Made by a program: the position numbers and the translations under genes
Assembly (NCBI RefSeq): GCF_019801145.1
Contig: NZ_JAHVJQ010000001.1
Coordinates: 124,001 to 188,000 of the forward strand
DNA length: 64,000 nt
Source of the DNA: Leisingera aquaemixtae
GTDB taxonomy: Bacteria > Pseudomonadota > Alphaproteobacteria > Rhodobacterales > Rhodobacteraceae
Direction of reading: 5' to 3'
Shown: positions 1 through 7,990 of the stretch, piece by piece
How the letters are laid out: each line of letters begins with the position of its first letter
Numbering within the stretch: the first letter of the stretch is position 1
The notes under the pieces: model-generated
The model's input: the letters and a program-made list of their open reading frames with translations, nothing else
Database searches by the model: none
What the model was told of the DNA's origin: nothing

Positions 1-203
1 GAGAGGCCTCCGGCACCGCAGCAGATGCGGCAGCCACTGCAGTTGACAGCGCTGCGGACACCGCCGCGGGCGCGGCTGACGCCACCCAGGATGCTGCCAG
101 CGAGGCGCTGGACAGCGCAACCACCACGGCCGAGGAACTGCTGAACCAGAGCGGTGCCGGCGAAACCGGCGCTGCTGACGAGTCCGCAACCGCGAGCGAC
201 TGA
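1..203 (+). CDS. C-terminal end of an Ala-rich protein (partial)
   Basis: The frame open from base 3 to the TGA at 201-203 gives about 66 residues made almost entirely of Ala, Asp, Thr, Ser and Glu (for example EELLNQSGAGETGAADESAT). The start lies outside the window. Codon third positions are G/C-rich, as in real genes here, and a strong terminator follows 31 bp after the stop, which supports a translated gene end. No domain is visible in this tail. It could be the low-complexity tail of a secreted or envelope protein, but the function cannot be told from this fragment. Confidence 0.6.
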   Translation, partial: EASGTAADAAATAVDSAADTAAGAADATQDAASEALDSATTTAEELLNQSGAGETGAADESATASD

Positions 204-234
204 TAGCGGTCGCTGAAGGTGCAGAAAAAGAAGA

Positions 235-268
235 GGCGGCCGGGAGTTCCCGGCCGCCTTATTTTGTT
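235..268 (+). terminator. Rho-independent terminator
   Basis: A perfect 11-bp inverted repeat (235-245 with 248-258, GGCGGCCGGGA and its complement) is followed directly by TTATTTTGTTT. It ends the Ala-rich gene at the left edge. Confidence 0.85.
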
Positions 269-299
269 TCAAGGGGGCTGTGCGGCCGACAGGGGCCGG

Positions 300-827
300 T
301 CAGTTCGGCCGCGCCTGCGCCTGCTGCGCCAGGCGTGCCATGTGGTCCACCGGCGGCTGGGCTGCGGGCCGCTCCTGCGGCGGCTGCGGCATCAGGAACG
401 CCAGGAAGCTTTCCCAGCCGGCGCTGCTGCCGCCCTGCTTGCGGGCGCGCTGGATCTGCAGCTGCGCCACCGCAATCAGGTCCAGCTGCCGGCTGCCGTC
501 ATAGGCGCTGCCGGACAGGCCCGACAGGTGGCTGCGGAACCGTTCGCCCATAGAATTCAGCAGCAGCATCGGCGCGGTCATCGGGTGGCCTGCCTGCACC
601 AGCGCGTCGAACATCCGGTCGATGTCCTGCGGCCCCATGGCGCGCAAGTCGAACCCTGCCTTGATGGCGGCAATCTTTTCCGGGGTCGAGGGCTGCACCT
701 GGCCGGGGCGGTTCTGGAAACTGGCAACCGCCGCATTGATGCGGGCCTTGCCTGCCTCGCTTCTGACGGACTGGAAAACGGGGGACTGCCCGGAGGCCGT
801 TTCATTGTGCATCTGCTGCTGCTCCAT
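300..827 (-). CDS. hypothetical protein
   Basis: The frame encodes about 175 residues from ATG 827; a TTG 15 bp upstream (842) is an alternative start. No signal peptide or membrane segment is seen. The sequence is Gln/Ala/Pro-rich at both ends, with a more ordered middle (about residues 50-140) containing IAAIKAGFDLRAMGPQDIDRMFDALV. It stands alone between the left-edge terminator and fpr. I do not recognise a family. The long frame and typical codon use make it a likely real gene, probably a lineage-specific conserved protein. Confidence 0.6.
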   Translation of the reverse strand: MEQQQMHNETASGQSPVFQSVRSEAGKARINAAVASFQNRPGQVQPSTPEKIAAIKAGFDLRAMGPQDIDRMFDALVQAGHPMTAPMLLLNSMGERFRSHLSGLSGSAYDGSRQLDLIAVAQLQIQRARKQGGSSAGWESFLAFLMPQPPQERPAAQPPVDHMARLAQQAQARPN

Positions 828-875
828 TCTGGATCTCAGCAACCGGGATACCGATTCATCCCCAACAAATGATAA

Positions 876-897
876 ACGGGAGGCGGCAGCCTCCCGT
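876..897 (-). terminator. probable terminator of fpr
   Basis: A perfect 9-bp inverted repeat (876-884 with 889-897) lies about 50 bp past the fpr stop. Read on the minus strand it is followed by TTATCATTTG, a weak T-tract. Confidence 0.5.
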
Positions 898-947
898 CAA
901 AACGGTGTCAAAATTCGGGCAGCCCGCCGGGGCGGGGCGGCGCCGGA

Positions 948-1814
948 TCAGTCCAGGAACGCCTTCTCGACCACGAAATGCGCGGGCTTGGAGTTGGCGC
1001 CTTCCTCAAGGCCGTAGGTGTTCTCGAACAGGTCCTTGAGCTCCAGGTTGAAGGCCAGGTTGCCGCAGATCATCGCCCGGTCGCTTTCCGGGTTCAGCGG
1101 CGGCACGCCGAGATCCGCAAACGCCTCGCCGGAGCGCATCAGGTCGGTGATGCGGCCCATCTTGGGGCTCTCCTCGCGGGTGGTGGTCGGGTAGTACTTG
1201 ATCTTCTTCCAGAAGCCTTCGCCGATCACCTCGTTCAGCAGCTCGTCGTCCTTCAGGCTCTCGATCAGTTCACGGCCATAGGTCAGCTCGCCTGCTTCGC
1301 GGCAGGTGTGGGTGATGATCACCTCGTCGAATTTCTCATAGGTTTCCGGCTCGCGCAGCAGCGAGGCGAAGGGCGCAAAGCCGGTGCCGGTGGCAAAGAA
1401 CCAGATCCGCTTGCCCGGAACCAGCGCGTCATGCACCAGGGTGCCGACCGGCTTGGGGCGCAGGATGATCTCGTCGCCTTCCTTGATGTGCTGCAGCTTG
1501 GAGGTCAGCGGGCCGTCCTGCACCTTGATCGAGTAGAATTCCATTTCCTCGTCCCAGGAGGGGGAGGCGATGGAATAGGCGCGCAAGAGCGGCTTTTGCT
1601 TGCCGGTCTTGGGGTCCGGGTCGCCCATCAGGCCGATCATCACGAACTCGCCGGAGCGGAAGCGCAGGCTGGCGGGGCGGGTGCAGCGGAAGGAAAACAG
1701 CCGGTCGGTCCAGTGTTTCACTTGGGTGACGGTCTGGGCGTCGGGCAGGGCCGGCACCGCTTTGGCCGGTTTCAGATCGGTTGCAGTGTCGGTCACGGGT
1801 GTCATCTCATTCAT
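948..1814 (-). CDS. fpr: ferredoxin--NADP+ reductase
   Basis: FAD-dependent reductase that passes electrons between NADPH and ferredoxin or flavodoxin in the cytoplasm. The 288-residue product carries the flavin-binding motif RAYSIASP, the pyridine-nucleotide loop GTGFAPFAS, the later CGN motif (MICGNLAF), and ends in HFVVEKAFLD as bacterial Fpr proteins do. It is about 30 residues longer at the N terminus than the usual 257. ATG 1814 is chosen because family proteins begin close to it; GTG 1844 and ATG 1805 are alternatives. It lies 145 bp downstream of the DUF934 gene and could be read through from the sulfate operon, where it would supply reduced ferredoxin to CysI; that link is inference. 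Confidence 0.93.
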   Translation of the reverse strand: MNEMTPVTDTATDLKPAKAVPALPDAQTVTQVKHWTDRLFSFRCTRPASLRFRSGEFVMIGLMGDPDPKTGKQKPLLRAYSIASPSWDEEMEFYSIKVQDGPLTSKLQHIKEGDEIILRPKPVGTLVHDALVPGKRIWFFATGTGFAPFASLLREPETYEKFDEVIITHTCREAGELTYGRELIESLKDDELLNEVIGEGFWKKIKYYPTTTREESPKMGRITDLMRSGEAFADLGVPPLNPESDRAMICGNLAFNLELKDLFENTYGLEEGANSKPAHFVVEKAFLD

Positions 1815-1958
1815 CGGTTCCACTGCCGGAGGAGTAGCCGGCACCTCTGATTAGTCTTTGATACAGGTCAGGAAAACCCCCTGTTTTGCGAAACCGGCCC
1901 CGCGCAGGACGCAACGGAACCGGTTTCAGGGAGTATCCCGGGTTCGGAGCGGGCTGGC

Positions 1959-2354
1959 TCAGCGGGCAGCGGTGCTGCCGCGCAGGCGGGCCTGATAGCT
2001 GTGGTCCTTCCAGTTGGCGCGGGCCAGCCACTGGTCCTCGGGCTGGCGGGCGGCCAGATCGTCGCTCAGCTCCACCTCGTCAAAGCCGGAGCGGCGGGCC
2101 ATAGCGTACTGGTCGGCGATCACATGGCCGAAGGCGCGCAGGCGGCCCTCGAAACCCTTCAGCCGCAGCTGCCGGGCCAGGGTGAAGCCGCGGCCGTCCG
2201 CAAAGCTGGGGAACTGCACCCGCACCAGCTCGACGCCGTCCAGCGACACATCATTGAGGCTGGCGTCCGAGGCCAGCTCCAGCACGTTGGCGCCGTCAAA
2301 GCCGCCGGTCCAGTCATCGGGGGCAAAGCCCGTGTCGGTCACGATAACAGTCAT
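1959..2354 (-). CDS. DUF934 family protein, sulfate assimilation operon
   Basis: A 131-residue protein with the DUF934 pattern in its second half: LDGVELVRVQFPSFADGRGFTLARQLR, then FGHVIADQYAMARRSGFDEVEL. DUF934 proteins regularly sit next to sulfite reductase in proteobacteria; a role in supporting CysI or sulfite reduction is usually assumed but the biochemistry is not known to me. Translation starts at ATG 2354, 5 bp after the cysH stop, so the two are translationally close. An upstream in-frame extension into cysH has no support. Confidence 0.85.
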   Translation of the reverse strand: MTVIVTDTGFAPDDWTGGFDGANVLELASDASLNDVSLDGVELVRVQFPSFADGRGFTLARQLRLKGFEGRLRAFGHVIADQYAMARRSGFDEVELSDDLAARQPEDQWLARANWKDHSYQARLRGSTAAR

Positions 2355-2359
2355 CTCAC

Positions 2360-3121
2360 TCACGCTCCTGTGCGTACGAATTTGCCATCCACCACGTGGA
2401 TGCCGCATTCTTCCTTGTTTTCACCGCGCCAGCGCCCGGCACGGGGGTCTTCGCCTTCCTTGACCGGGCTGGTGCAGGGCGCGCAGCCGATCGAGGGATA
2501 GCCCTTGGCCACCAGCGGATGGCGGGGCAGGCGGTTTTCATCCATATAGACGCGCACGTCCTCGGGCGCCCAGTGGGCCAGCGGGTTGATCTTGAGCCGC
2601 CCGGTGCCGTCCTCGACCTCGAAGAATTCGAGAGCGGCACGGGTGCCGGACTGGAACCGCTTGCGGCCGGTGATCCAGCCGTCGTAGCCGTCCAGCGCCT
2701 TCTGCAGCGGGACGGTCTTGCGCAGGGTGCAGCAGGCATCCTTGTCGCTGAACCGCAGCGCCCCGTAGGGGTCCTTCTCGGCGATGTCATCGGCGCGGAT
2801 AATGCGCACATTGCGCAGGCCCAGCCGCTCGCTCACCTCCTGCTGATAGATCAGCGTTTCGGTGAACAGCAGTTCGGTGTCCACGAATACCACCGGCGTC
2901 ATCGGGTCGATGATCGCGGCCATATGCAGGAGCACCACGGATTCCGCGCCGAAAGAGGAGACCAGGGCGATGTGCCCTGCGTCCCGCAATGCGCCCTCCA
3001 TCACCGAGGTGGCCGAGTGGTGGCGGTAGCGCGCATTGAGCGCTTCCGCCTTGGCGGCCAGCTCCCGGTCCCGGAGAATGTCAGCTTCTCCGGCGGGCCT
3101 ATTTCCGGCTGGTTGGAACAT
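2360..3121 (-). CDS. cysH: adenylyl-sulfate reductase (APS reductase, 4Fe-4S type)
   Basis: Thioredoxin-dependent reduction of adenylyl-sulfate to sulfite in assimilatory sulfate reduction. The 253-residue protein has the PAPS/APS reductase core (LVSSFGAESVVLLHM, VVFVDTELLF) and the C-terminal catalytic ECGIH. It also has the paired-cysteine signature CC...CxxC (KDACCTLRK and IGCAPCTSP) that marks the 4Fe-4S enzymes acting on APS; E. coli PAPS reductase lacks these cysteines. ATG 3121 is the start, 4 bp after the cysI stop. A longer frame continues upstream across cysI but is not genuine. Confidence in APS rather than PAPS as substrate is good because all four cluster cysteines are present. 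Confidence 0.93.
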   Translation of the reverse strand: MFQPAGNRPAGEADILRDRELAAKAEALNARYRHHSATSVMEGALRDAGHIALVSSFGAESVVLLHMAAIIDPMTPVVFVDTELLFTETLIYQQEVSERLGLRNVRIIRADDIAEKDPYGALRFSDKDACCTLRKTVPLQKALDGYDGWITGRKRFQSGTRAALEFFEVEDGTGRLKINPLAHWAPEDVRVYMDENRLPRHPLVAKGYPSIGCAPCTSPVKEGEDPRAGRWRGENKEECGIHVVDGKFVRTGA

Positions 3122-3125
3122 CAGA

Positions 3126-4790
3126 TCAGGCGACCTTTTTCTGAGCCTCGGGGTACAGTGCTGCCTTGAACGGCTCCATGCCGATCCGGCGGTAGGTTTC
3201 GAGGAAGGTTTCCTCGGCGCTTTCACGCTGGGCCATGTAGACCTCGACGATGCGCTCCACGGCGGGAACGATTTCGTCATAGGCAAAGCCGGGGCCGGTG
3301 CGGGTGCCGATGGCAGCCGTCTCGGTGGCGTCGCCGCCCAGGGTGATCTGGTAGTTTTCAACACCAGCGCGGTCCAGGCCCAGGATGCCGATATGGGCAA
3401 CATGGTGGTGGCCGCAGGCGTTGATGCAGCCCGAGATCTTGATCTGCAGATGGCCGATGTCGTGCTCCATCTTCAGCTCGTCAAAGCGGGTTGCGATCTC
3501 TTGCGCCACCGGGATCGAGCGGGCGGTCGCCAGCGCGCAGTAGTCCATGCCCGGGCAGGCAATGATGTCCGAGATCAGGCCGATGTTGGCGGTGGCCAGG
3601 CCGTTTGCCTTCAGAGCCGCGTGGATTGCCGGCAGGTCGTTCTTGTGGACATGCGGCAGGATCACGTTCTGCTGGTGGCTGATGCGCAGCTCGCCATAGG
3701 CGTACTGTTCGGCCAGGTCGGCCATCACCCGCATCTGCTCAGCCGTCGCGTCGCCCGGGGTCTGCCCGTGCGCCTTGATCGAGATGGTGGCGATGGCGTG
3801 GCCTTCGGCGCGGTGCTCGGCCAGGTTGGTGTCGGCCCAGGCGCGGAACACCGGGTCGTTTGCATAGGCCGCGTCGAACGCTTCGGTGGAACCGGAGCGG
3901 AACTCCGGCGCCTTGAAATGCTCCTTGATCTCGGCCAGCAGCGCCTGGTCGGTGCCGTCGAACTGGCCGCGCAGGGCGAGGAAGGCTTCCTCCACCTTGG
4001 CGCGGATGGTGTCGATGCCGTTTTCCTGCACGGTGATCTTGATGCGCGCCTTGTACTTGTTGTCGCGGCGGCCCAGCACGTTGTAGACGCTGAGGATCGC
4101 TTCCAGGTAGGGCAGCAGGTCTGCCTGCGGCAGGAACTCGCGCAGCACCTTGCCGACCAGCGGGGTGCGGCCCAGGCCGCCGCCGACGACAACCTCGAAA
4201 CCGATTTCACCGTCGCGCTCGACCATGCGCAGGCCGACGTCATGCGCCTTGGTCACGGCGCGGTCGTTGGGGCTGCCGGTGATGGCGATCTTGAACTTGC
4301 GGCCCAGGAACTGGAACTCCGGGTGGTCGGTGGACCACTGGCGGATCAGCTCTGCATAGGGGCGGGGGTCGGTCAGCTCATCCGCGGCGGCACCGGCGAA
4401 ATGGTCAGCGGTGGTGTTGCGGATGGTGTTGCCCGAGGTCTGGATCGCGTGCAGGCCGGCCTCGCCCAGCGCATCCAGCATCTCCGGGATGTCGCGCAGC
4501 TTGGGCCAGTTGTACTGGATGTTCTGGCGGGTGGTGAAATGGCCATAGCCCTTGTCCCACTTTTCGGCCAGCAGCGCCAGGGTGCGCATCTGGTGCGGGT
4601 TCAGGGTGCCATAGGGGATCGCGACCCGCAGCATATAGGCGTGCAGCTGCAGGTAGACGCCGTTCATCAGGCGCAGCGGCTTGAATTCGTCCTCGGTGAG
4701 GGAGCCGTCGATGCGGCGCTCGACCTGGGCGCGGAACTGGGCGTTGCGTTCGGCCAGGAAGGCTTCGTCAAACTCGTTGTACTTATACAT
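3126..4790 (-). CDS. cysI: sulfite (nitrite/sulfite) reductase haemoprotein, sirohaem-dependent
   Basis: A 554-residue sirohaem and 4Fe-4S reductase that converts sulfite to sulfide. The two ferredoxin-like halves are visible, with an N-terminal RQNIQYNWP motif and the cluster/sirohaem ligands in the C-terminal half (CPGMDYCALATARS, then SGCINACGHHHVAHIG). Its length and ligands suit the single-subunit ferredoxin-type enzymes better than NADPH-CysIJ, and no cysJ lies nearby. Its operon context (cobA for sirohaem, cysH for sulfite) points to sulfite rather than nitrite as substrate. ATG 4790 overlaps the end of the DUF2849 gene by 8 bp, indicating coupled translation; a start further up at 4814 is unlikely. 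Confidence 0.92.
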   Translation of the reverse strand: MYKYNEFDEAFLAERNAQFRAQVERRIDGSLTEDEFKPLRLMNGVYLQLHAYMLRVAIPYGTLNPHQMRTLALLAEKWDKGYGHFTTRQNIQYNWPKLRDIPEMLDALGEAGLHAIQTSGNTIRNTTADHFAGAAADELTDPRPYAELIRQWSTDHPEFQFLGRKFKIAITGSPNDRAVTKAHDVGLRMVERDGEIGFEVVVGGGLGRTPLVGKVLREFLPQADLLPYLEAILSVYNVLGRRDNKYKARIKITVQENGIDTIRAKVEEAFLALRGQFDGTDQALLAEIKEHFKAPEFRSGSTEAFDAAYANDPVFRAWADTNLAEHRAEGHAIATISIKAHGQTPGDATAEQMRVMADLAEQYAYGELRISHQQNVILPHVHKNDLPAIHAALKANGLATANIGLISDIIACPGMDYCALATARSIPVAQEIATRFDELKMEHDIGHLQIKISGCINACGHHHVAHIGILGLDRAGVENYQITLGGDATETAAIGTRTGPGFAYDEIVPAVERIVEVYMAQRESAEETFLETYRRIGMEPFKAALYPEAQKKVA

Positions 4791-5091
4791 TGGCTTGCGC
4801 CTCCTGCTTGCCATGGAAGTAGTTCGAGGGGCCGGTGCGGCGGAATTCCTCGCGGAAGTGGGTCGGCTCGGGGCCGTTCGGGCCTGCCTTGGCGTCGGCC
4901 AGATAGGCGCCGACGATGCGGATGTTCTGCTTCTCCGCTTCGATCAGGCGCAGCTGGGCTTCGGCCTCATCGGTGATCAGCTCGGCCTCGGACAGGTTCC
5001 GGGTCCAGCCGTTGTCAGCGGTGAAATAGATCACGTCGCCTTCCAGCAGGTCGTTGGCGGTGATGACTTTGGGCGTAAAGGCGCGGGCCAT
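4783..5091 (-). CDS. DUF2849 family protein
   Basis: A 102-residue protein (start ARAFTPKVITANDLLEGDVIYF) of the DUF2849 family, small proteins encoded just before sulfite reductase in alphaproteobacteria. Residues 10-60 look like a compact beta-rich fold, and no cysteine or metal motif is seen. Its ATG overlaps the cobA stop (TAATG) and its own end overlaps the cysI start, so it is tightly coupled within the operon. The function is unknown; context suggests help with sulfite reductase assembly or electron delivery. Confidence 0.88.
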   Translation of the reverse strand: MARAFTPKVITANDLLEGDVIYFTADNGWTRNLSEAELITDEAEAQLRLIEAEKQNIRIVGAYLADAKAGPNGPEPTHFREEFRRTGPSNYFHGKQEAQANV

Positions 5092-5909
5092 TATGCAAGC
5101 TCCGTTTTGAGATCGTTCAGGGCTGCCGCCGCCTGGCGCGGGGCAAGACCCAGGAATGTGAGGGCAGGGCCGCTGAAACCGGCCGCATCCAGGTCGGCGG
5201 GCAGGCGGTCCAATGTGGTTTCCAGCACCCGCTGTTCGGGGCGCGAGGCGTTTTCGACAATGGTCACCGGCGTTGCGCGGTCGGCGCCGTGCATGATCAG
5301 GCGGCCTTGCACGAAGCGGGCGGATTTCTTGCCCATGTAGACCGCGGCAACCTCGCCCGGGCGCGCCAGCGCCGCCCAGTCGTGATCGGCAAAGCCGGTC
5401 ATCGCGTGGCCGGTCAGGAACCGCACTGCGGTGTTGCGGCCACGCTGGGTCAGGCTCTGGCCGATGGCGGCGGCAGCGGCTGACGCTGCGGTGATGCCGG
5501 GAATGATGCTGTAGATGATGCCGGCTTCCTCGCAGGCGCTCAGCTCCTCATCCAGCCGGGCAAAGACCGCCGGGTCGCCGCCCTTGAGGCGCAGCACCTT
5601 CTTGCCGTCCTTGGCCAGCTCCACCAGCCGGGCGTTGATGTCGGCCTGGGAGACCTGGGCGCCAAAGCCTTCCTTGCCGGCGTCTTCCAGCACTGCCTGC
5701 GGGCCCGCCAGCGCCAGGATCTCTGCGCTGACCAGGCGGTCATGCAGGATCACGTCGGCGGTCTGCAGGGCGCGCAGGGCTTTCAGGGTCAGGAGCTCTG
5801 CATCGCCGGGGCCGGAACCGGCAAAGGTCACCTGGCCCGCAACCATACAGTCCATGCTGCCACGGACGTGAGTGGCGGCATTGGCAGCATGTGTCGATGG
5901 TGCGGACAT
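5091..5909 (-). CDS. cobA: uroporphyrinogen-III C-methyltransferase (SUMT)
   Basis: SAM-dependent methyltransferase that turns uroporphyrinogen III into precorrin-2, the precursor of sirohaem. The 272-residue protein shows the family's motifs in order: FAGSGPGDAELLTLKA near residue 30, VLRLKGGDPAVFAR near 105, and PGITAASAAAAAIG near 135. There is no CysG-type dehydrogenase/ferrochelatase part, so those steps must be encoded elsewhere. As first gene of the sulfate operon it feeds the sirohaem-dependent CysI. Starts at ATG 5909, with in-frame ATGs at 5858 and 5846 also possible because the first 20 residues are not conserved in the family. Confidence 0.93.
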   Translation of the reverse strand: MSAPSTHAANAATHVRGSMDCMVAGQVTFAGSGPGDAELLTLKALRALQTADVILHDRLVSAEILALAGPQAVLEDAGKEGFGAQVSQADINARLVELAKDGKKVLRLKGGDPAVFARLDEELSACEEAGIIYSIIPGITAASAAAAAIGQSLTQRGRNTAVRFLTGHAMTGFADHDWAALARPGEVAAVYMGKKSARFVQGRLIMHGADRATPVTIVENASRPEQRVLETTLDRLPADLDAAGFSGPALTFLGLAPRQAAAALNDLKTELA

Positions 5910-5951
5910 TCCTGTACCCTCTGCGGTGTGTTTGACTTGAGGGTAGATATA

Positions 5952-5962
5952 GGAAATATTCC
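5952..5962. promoter_or_regulatory. possible operator in the cobA/Lrp divergent promoter
   Basis: GGAA-ATA-TTCC within the AT-rich stretch between the divergent cobA and Lrp genes. It is short, and only its location suggests that the Lrp protein may bind here. Confidence 0.25.
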
Positions 5963-6056
5963 CGGTATTGCGCTATATGGGCGCGGAAATAAGAACATTG
6001 GTTTTGCCGTGGCGGGACATCGGGCCGATTGGTCCTCACAAAAGGAGAAAACAGGA

Positions 6057-6524
6057 ATGACGGTGCGGATCGACGGCACGGACCGGAAAATTCTGGCTGA
6101 ACTGCAGCGCGACGCCAGCCAGTCGCTGGATGAAATAGCCCGCCGGGTGGGGTCTTCCAAGACCCCGGTGTGGAATCGAATCCGCAAGCTGAAGGAGGCC
6201 GGGGTGATCGGCCAGCAGACAGTGCTGCTGGACCCAGAGGCGCTGGGGTTCGAGGCCTGTTTCTTTGTCCTCATCCGGACCTCGGAGCATGAGGCGGAAT
6301 GGCAGGCCAAGTTCCTGAAGGCGCTGCAGGAACGCCCGGAGGTGCAGGAGGCGCACCGGCTGGCGGGCGACATCGACTATATCCTGAAGGTGCGGGTGCA
6401 GAACGCGCGCGCCTACGACGTGTTCTATCAGGCGCTGATTTCCGAGGTGAAGGTGCACAATGTGACCGCGCTTCTGTCGATGGAGGAGATCAAGTCGACC
6501 ACCATGCTGCCGCTGGACAGCTGA
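6057..6524 (+). CDS. Lrp/AsnC family transcriptional regulator
   Basis: A 155-residue regulator with an N-terminal winged helix (GTDRKILAELQRDAS, then EIARRVGSSKTPVWNRIRKL) and a C-terminal ligand-sensing domain (residues 70-150). ATG 6057 follows AAAGGAGAAAACAGGA, a good ribosome site. It is divergent from the sulfate assimilation operon across a 147-bp AT-richer gap, so it is the likely regulator of that operon, perhaps sensing cysteine or a related thiol; that ligand is inference. An 8-bp inverted repeat without a T-run follows at 6532-6557. Confidence 0.88.
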   Translation: MTVRIDGTDRKILAELQRDASQSLDEIARRVGSSKTPVWNRIRKLKEAGVIGQQTVLLDPEALGFEACFFVLIRTSEHEAEWQAKFLKALQERPEVQEAHRLAGDIDYILKVRVQNARAYDVFYQALISEVKVHNVTALLSMEEIKSTTMLPLDS

Positions 6525-6579
6525 AAGCGCGCGCCGGCTTCCTTCGCGGAGCCGGCGGCAGGCCGGCGTTTCTGATCAG

Positions 6580-6861
6580 TCAAAGCGGCGGGCGCAGCAG
6601 CAGCTGCCGCCCGTCCTTCAGCCGCCAGGGGGATGTCTCCCCGCCGGAGGCCGCCGGCATGACCCCAATATCTGCCAGCAAATGCGGGGATATCTCCGTC
6701 AGCCGCTCCAGCTCGTCGCGCGGCACCAGCACCGCCGTGGGGGCAGCCAGGCGGTGAGGTTCAGCTTTTCTCGGCCATGGAAAACCCGCAAGCAGGCGCA
6801 ACAGGCCGCGGGGCGGAGACATGGGGCGCTGAGTATTTGCGTTTTCGAACTTGGCAATCAT
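6580..6861 (-). CDS. small DUF1127-like protein
   Basis: A 93-residue basic protein. ATG 6861 is preceded by GGAGG with 7-bp spacing, which decides the start over the in-frame ATG 6936. The segment LERLTEISPHLLADIGV near residues 50-66 resembles the short DUF1127 motif (L..Ls...LaDIGL) of small proteobacterial RNA-binding-type proteins, though it is followed by an unusual tail. It is divergent from the LysR gene 105 bp away and may be its target. The family call is tentative. Confidence 0.55.
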   Translation of the reverse strand: MIAKFENANTQRPMSPPRGLLRLLAGFPWPRKAEPHRLAAPTAVLVPRDELERLTEISPHLLADIGVMPAASGGETSPWRLKDGRQLLLRPPL

Positions 6862-6966
6862 GGGTATTCCTCCGTTCTGGCTGTTGAGAAATACGGCCGC
6901 AGGGGGCTTGCGCGCAAACCAGTTAATCTCCACCATGGATCAGGAAAACTGACCCATGGTGATCTG

Positions 6967-7875
6967 ATGCGCCTGCCGCCCCTCAACGCCTTGCGCGCCT
7001 TTGAGGCCGCTGCCCGCCACCAGGGCTTCATCGCTGCCGCGGAGGAGCTGTTCGTGACGCGCGGCGCCATCAGCCGCCAGGTGAAGATCCTGGAGGACCA
7101 CATCGGCGTGCAGCTGTTCCACCGCAATGCCCGCGGGGTGGAGCTGACGATGGCGGGCCAGCGGCTTTACCCGGTGCTGACCGAGGCCTTTGCGAGGATG
7201 CTGCGCGAGGTGGAGCAGATCGCGGCGGATGCCTCGGAGCTGCGGGTGATCTGCCCGCCGACCCTGTCGATCCGCTGGCTGCTGCCGCAGCTGGAGCAGT
7301 TCCGCGCCGCGCATCCCGAGATCAAGCTGCGGCTGACCACCGACTTCTACGGCAGCAAGGGGTTCGAGGGGGCGGAATACGATCTTGGCATTTCCCTGCA
7401 GAACCGGCTGGGGCGGCCGCCGGACATTGAGGTGCTGCCGCTGTTCGAGATGATCCTGGCCCCGGCCTGCGCCCCGTCGCTGCTGCCGGCGCTGGCCGCT
7501 GGCCCGGCGGCGCTGGCGTCCCAGCGGCTGCTGCATGAAAGCCCGCGGCGCAGCGACTGGGCCACCTGGGTGCAGCATTTCGGGGTGGAGCAGGCGGACC
7601 CGCGCGGCGGCGAGGTGTTTCCGAACCTCGATATGGCGACCCGCGCCGCGGTGATGGGGGCCGGTGTGGTGATGGCGGATCTTGTCCTGTGCCACGAGGA
7701 ACTGGCCCGCGGCGATCTGGTGCTGCCGTTCCCGGACATGACCTGCGGCACCCCGGACGGCGCCTATGCGCTGATCGGAGAGCGGCAGAAATGGCATGAC
7801 CCCAAGGTGGCCGCCTTCCGGGAGTGGCTGCTGAGCGGCCCCTGCATGGCGGCGCTGTCCGCCCTGCCGGAGTAA
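6967..7875 (+). CDS. LysR family transcriptional regulator (GcvA-like)
   Basis: A 302-residue LysR protein. Residues 1-62 form the winged helix (LPPLNALRAFEAAARHQ, then AAEELFVTRGAISRQVKILE), and the rest is a periplasmic-binding-like effector domain. The N terminus is typical of the GcvA/AmpR branch. ATG 6967 is chosen because it starts exactly at the conserved helix; the frame upstream is not conserved. It is divergent from the small DUF1127-like gene, its most likely target. Effector not predictable. Confidence 0.9.
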   Translation: MRLPPLNALRAFEAAARHQGFIAAAEELFVTRGAISRQVKILEDHIGVQLFHRNARGVELTMAGQRLYPVLTEAFARMLREVEQIAADASELRVICPPTLSIRWLLPQLEQFRAAHPEIKLRLTTDFYGSKGFEGAEYDLGISLQNRLGRPPDIEVLPLFEMILAPACAPSLLPALAAGPAALASQRLLHESPRRSDWATWVQHFGVEQADPRGGEVFPNLDMATRAAVMGAGVVMADLVLCHEELARGDLVLPFPDMTCGTPDGAYALIGERQKWHDPKVAAFREWLLSGPCMAALSALPE

Positions 7876-7908
7876 AGTCCGGGCCGGGCGGGACGGGGCG
7901 AGGGCGAA

Positions 7909-7974
7909 AGGGGGCGCTGCCCCCTCGGCGCTGACGCGCCTCACCCCCGGAGTATTTCGCCAAAGGTGAAAAAG
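7909..7974 (+). repeat. dispersed intergenic element, family A copy 1
   Basis: A hairpin AGGGGGC-GCT-GCCCCCT (7909-7925) is followed by a second hairpin GGCGC-TGAC-GCGCC (7927-7940) and then by the tail CACCCCCGGAGTATTTCGCC AAAGGTGAAAAAG. The same order recurs at 16190-16251 and, partly, at 16262-16294 and 41926-41975. It lies between the convergent ends of the LysR and P450 genes. Confidence 0.7.
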
Positions 7975-7990
7975 GGGAGCGCCCCGGTTG

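Noticed and set aside
3036-4976. Plus-strand open frame of 646 codons opposite cysI
   Set aside because: CysI is motif-proven on the other strand; this frame is antisense and has no start signal.
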